DNA of 6,867 nt from contig JBAYHA010000043.1 of assembly GCA_041666425.1 (NCBI GenBank), positions 1-6,867 of the forward strand. Reading direction: 5' to 3'. This stretch comes from JBAYHA01 sp041666425. GTDB taxonomy: Bacteria > Patescibacteriota > Patescibacteriia > UBA11705 > JABHMO01. Below, piece after piece: positions 5,605 through 6,867 of the stretch. Both the position numbers and the translations under genes were made by a program. A model generated the notes under the pieces. The model was given only the letters and a program-made list of their open reading frames with translations, did not search any database and was not told where the DNA came from. Numbering within the stretch: the stretch's first letter is position 1; each line of letters starts with the position of its first letter.

Positions 5605-5681
5605 GCCAGGGTAGCTCAGTTGGTTAGAGCGAGGGAATCATAACCCCTAGGTCGGCGGTTCGATCCCGCCCTCTGGTACCA
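5605..5681 (+). tRNA. tRNA with CAU anticodon, probably elongator Met
   Basis: 77 bases including encoded CCA. Acceptor GCCAGGG (5605-5611) pairs with CTCTGGT (5671-5677), including G-U at 1-72 and 6-67, so position 1 is paired and this is not the initiator. D-stem GCTC/GAGC, U8 present, T-arm GGCGG-TTCGATC-CCGCC. Anticodon stem AGGGA/CCCCT closes loop ATCATAA (anticodon CAU); its last pair (31-39) is an A-C mismatch. A CAU anticodon could also belong to tRNA-Ile2 read after lysidine modification; Met is preferred by overall look and by pairing with the initiator gene. Confidence 0.85.
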
Positions 5682-5684
5682 AAC

Positions 5685-5712
5685 AAACCGGTTCTGCTAC
5701 CGATTTTTTTTT
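5685..5712 (+). terminator. Terminator of the tRNA operon
   Basis: CGGT (5689-5692) pairs with ACCG (5699-5702) around loop TCTGCT; AAA/TTT pairs extend it beyond one C-A mismatch. Nine T's follow (5704-5712). The stem is short, but the T-run and its place just after the last tRNA support termination. Confidence 0.65.
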
Positions 5713-5740
5713 GCGCAAATTTTGTCAATCATGCTATAAT
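5711..5740 (+). promoter_or_regulatory. Extended -10 promoter of the phosphoesterase gene
   Basis: TGCTATAAT (5732-5740) is a perfect extended -10. The best -35 match, TTGCGC (5711-5716), is poor with an 18-base spacer; the better hexamer TTGTCA (5722-5727) is only 7 bases away and cannot act with this -10. A start near 5747 leaves about 8 bases before the ATG at 5755. Confidence 0.55.
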
Positions 5741-5754
5741 AATCTTGAAAATCT

Positions 5755-6702
5755 ATGCGCTATTTATTTGATTTTTTAATTTTTTTCATTCTATTTTCTT
5801 GTTGTTGGTGGTTTCGAATAATTTATTTGTCAATCAAAAAACAGCCGGAAATAAAAACAAAAAAAGCCAGATTTTTTTTATTGGCTGTTATTATTTTAAT
5901 TTTTGTTGTTGTCATCTATGGAAGTTTTGTCGAGCCTCAGTTGATCAAAACAACAAAAATCCCAATTACCCTTTCTCCATCCCAAAACAAAGCAACCATA
6001 AAAATCGCCTTTTTGACCGATTGGCATCTGGGATATTTCAAAGGTCCTTTTTTTGCGAACAGAATTGTCAATTTGGTAAAAAACGAAAAACCAGACTTAA
6101 TTTTACTTGGCGGAGATTTCCTTGACCGAAAAAGAAAACCCGAAGACACTATTTTTCCGTTACAAAAAATTTCCTTACTCATTCCAACCTTTGCGGTAAT
6201 GGGAAATCATGAATATAACACCGGCGGAATCAATGACGAAGATTTCGAAGATCGCACAAAAGAACTGCGCCAATTTTTTTTCAAGAACAAAATCAAAGTT
6301 CTTGATAACGGTTGCGAAACCATCAGTTTAAAAAATAAAAAAATAAACATTGCCGGCATTATTGATTTGTGGACCGGCAAGGCTGATTTGCGCAAAGCAT
6401 ATGAAACCTGCGATCCTCGACAAAAAACAGTTTTACTGGCTCACAATCCTGATGTGATTTTGAGTCCGCCAGCGGAAAAATTTGATCTCATCCTTTCCGG
6501 ACACACGCACAACGGACAGGTTCGACTTCCCTTTATTGGCTCAATTTATCCTATCCCAACCGAATTGGGAAGAAAATTCGGACAAGGCCTTTTTCAACTA
6601 AAAAACAATCAACTTTATATTTCTTCTGGAATCGGAGAAGGCGGAACTCGCGCCCGTTTATTTAACCGACCAGAATTAACAATCATCGAACTAACCTATT
6701 AA
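5755..6702 (+). CDS. Membrane-anchored calcineurin-like metallophosphoesterase (YkuE/YaeI type)
   Basis: 315 residues. Two N-terminal hydrophobic helices (about 4-26 and 42-60) flank the basic stretch IKKQPEIKTKKAR (27-39); both termini are then probably outside with a cytoplasmic loop, or the second helix acts as the anchor. The catalytic domain (83-315) has the full metal-binding set: DWH (89-91), GGDFLD (119-124), GNHE (150-153), His230 in LLAHNPD, and GHTHNGQ (249-255; relatives more often have GHTHGGQ). The ending SSGIGEGGTRARLFNRPELTI (290-310 region) is typical of the YkuE group. The family hydrolyses phosphoesters with two metal ions; some relatives act on lipid-linked pyrophosphates, but the substrate here is unknown. 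No Shine-Dalgarno precedes the ATG, and the predicted leader is about 8 bases. No alternative in-frame ATG exists before residue 149. Confidence 0.92.
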   Translation: MRYLFDFLIFFILFSCCWWFRIIYLSIKKQPEIKTKKARFFLLAVIILIFVVVIYGSFVEPQLIKTTKIPITLSPSQNKATIKIAFLTDWHLGYFKGPFFANRIVNLVKNEKPDLILLGGDFLDRKRKPEDTIFPLQKISLLIPTFAVMGNHEYNTGGINDEDFEDRTKELRQFFFKNKIKVLDNGCETISLKNKKINIAGIIDLWTGKADLRKAYETCDPRQKTVLLAHNPDVILSPPAEKFDLILSGHTHNGQVRLPFIGSIYPIPTELGRKFGQGLFQLKNNQLYISSGIGEGGTRARLFNRPELTIIELTY

Positions 6703-6705
6703 AGC

Positions 6706-6732
6706 AAAAAAAAAGAGTGGGCTCTTTTTTTT
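6706..6732 (+). terminator. Bidirectional terminator between convergent genes
   Basis: An A-tract plus GAG (6707-6717) pairs with CTC plus eight T's (6722-6732) around loop TGGG. It falls 3 bases after the phosphoesterase stop on + and 2 bases after the glycosyltransferase stop on -. Both strands end in a long T-run (8 on +, 9 on -), so it should serve both genes. Confidence 0.8.
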
Positions 6733-6734
6733 GA

Positions 6735-6867
6735 TTACACAGCTTGCAAAATTTCCAAAACATTTTCCGCTGTTTTGCGCCAGACAAATTGTTTAACTTG
6801 TTCCTGCTCCCGATCAAGCAAAATTCTTCTTTTTTGCTCATCAAAAGCAACGGCTAAAAGCGCTTTG
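6735..6867 (-). CDS. C-terminal end of a probable GT-B (group 1/GT4) glycosyltransferase (5' truncated by window)
   Basis: The - strand frame is open from the window edge to TAA at 6737-6735 and gives 43 residues. They read KALLAVAFDEQKRRILLDRE, then QEQVKQFVWRKTAENVLEIL and QAV. The layout, with a short helix, 'D-E-x-x-R-x-x-L', a Gln-rich helix, then 'F-x-W-x-x-T-A-x-x-x-L-x-x-L', matches the C-terminal helices that close family 1/4 glycosyltransferases, where Trp in '(F)SW' is near-constant. Only the tail is visible, so donor-site residues cannot be checked. If correct, it transfers a sugar from a nucleotide-sugar in cell-surface polysaccharide or glycolipid synthesis. Confidence 0.6.
   Translation of the reverse strand, partial: KALLAVAFDEQKRRILLDREQEQVKQFVWRKTAENVLEILQAV

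Noticed and set aside
1..6867. Absence of TGA stops (seven TAA, one TAG) as a sign of a UGA-recoded lineage
   Set aside because: Eight stops are too few, no gene contains an in-frame TGA that needs recoding, and glycines use GGN throughout. The standard code suffices.

Overview
The window is AT-rich, compact bacterial DNA that most resembles a member of the Patescibacteria (Candidate Phyla Radiation). This is inferred from gene style: a cysteine-rich surface protein ending in a two-helix T4SS-pilin-like domain, very short intergenic gaps, shared hairpin terminators, a small PsbP-like lipoprotein, and starts that often lack a Shine-Dalgarno sequence. No rRNA or marker gene is present to fix the phylum. 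All genes read through with the standard code, and the eight stops seen are TAA (7) or TAG (1).

Layout. (1) 1-1126 (+): 3' part of a gene for a surface protein with four complete 8-cysteine modules, a flexible linker and a two-helix pilin-like membrane end, closed by a strong hairpin terminator. (2) 1172-2941 (+): a two-gene operon with its own promoter and a structured leader, encoding an SPFH/Band 7 membrane protein and an unrecognised three-helix membrane protein, closed by a terminator that may also serve the opposite strand. (3) 5331-3001 (-): the chromosome-partition operon parA-parB plus a tightly coupled small lipoprotein. (4) 5325-5712 (+): a tRNA operon, Leu(CAA), initiator fMet(CAU) and a second CAU tRNA (probably elongator Met), with a consensus promoter whose -35 box overlaps that of the divergent parAB promoter. 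(5) 5711-6702 (+): a membrane-anchored calcineurin-like phosphoesterase from an extended -10 promoter with almost no leader. (6) 6735-6867 (-): the last 43 residues of what looks like a GT-B glycosyltransferase, facing it across a bidirectional terminator.

How they fit together: ParA and ParB form the chromosome segregation system. The tRNA operon supplies initiation and Leu/Met decoding. Most of the remaining genes are envelope functions (surface Cys-rich pilin-like protein, SPFH scaffold and partner, lipoprotein, phosphoesterase, glycosyltransferase). No mobile element, CRISPR array or phage gene is visible. The items most worth a second look are the Cys-module/pilin fusion, the atypical initiator tRNA, the overlapping divergent promoters, and the SPFH plus orphan membrane protein operon with its hairpin leader.
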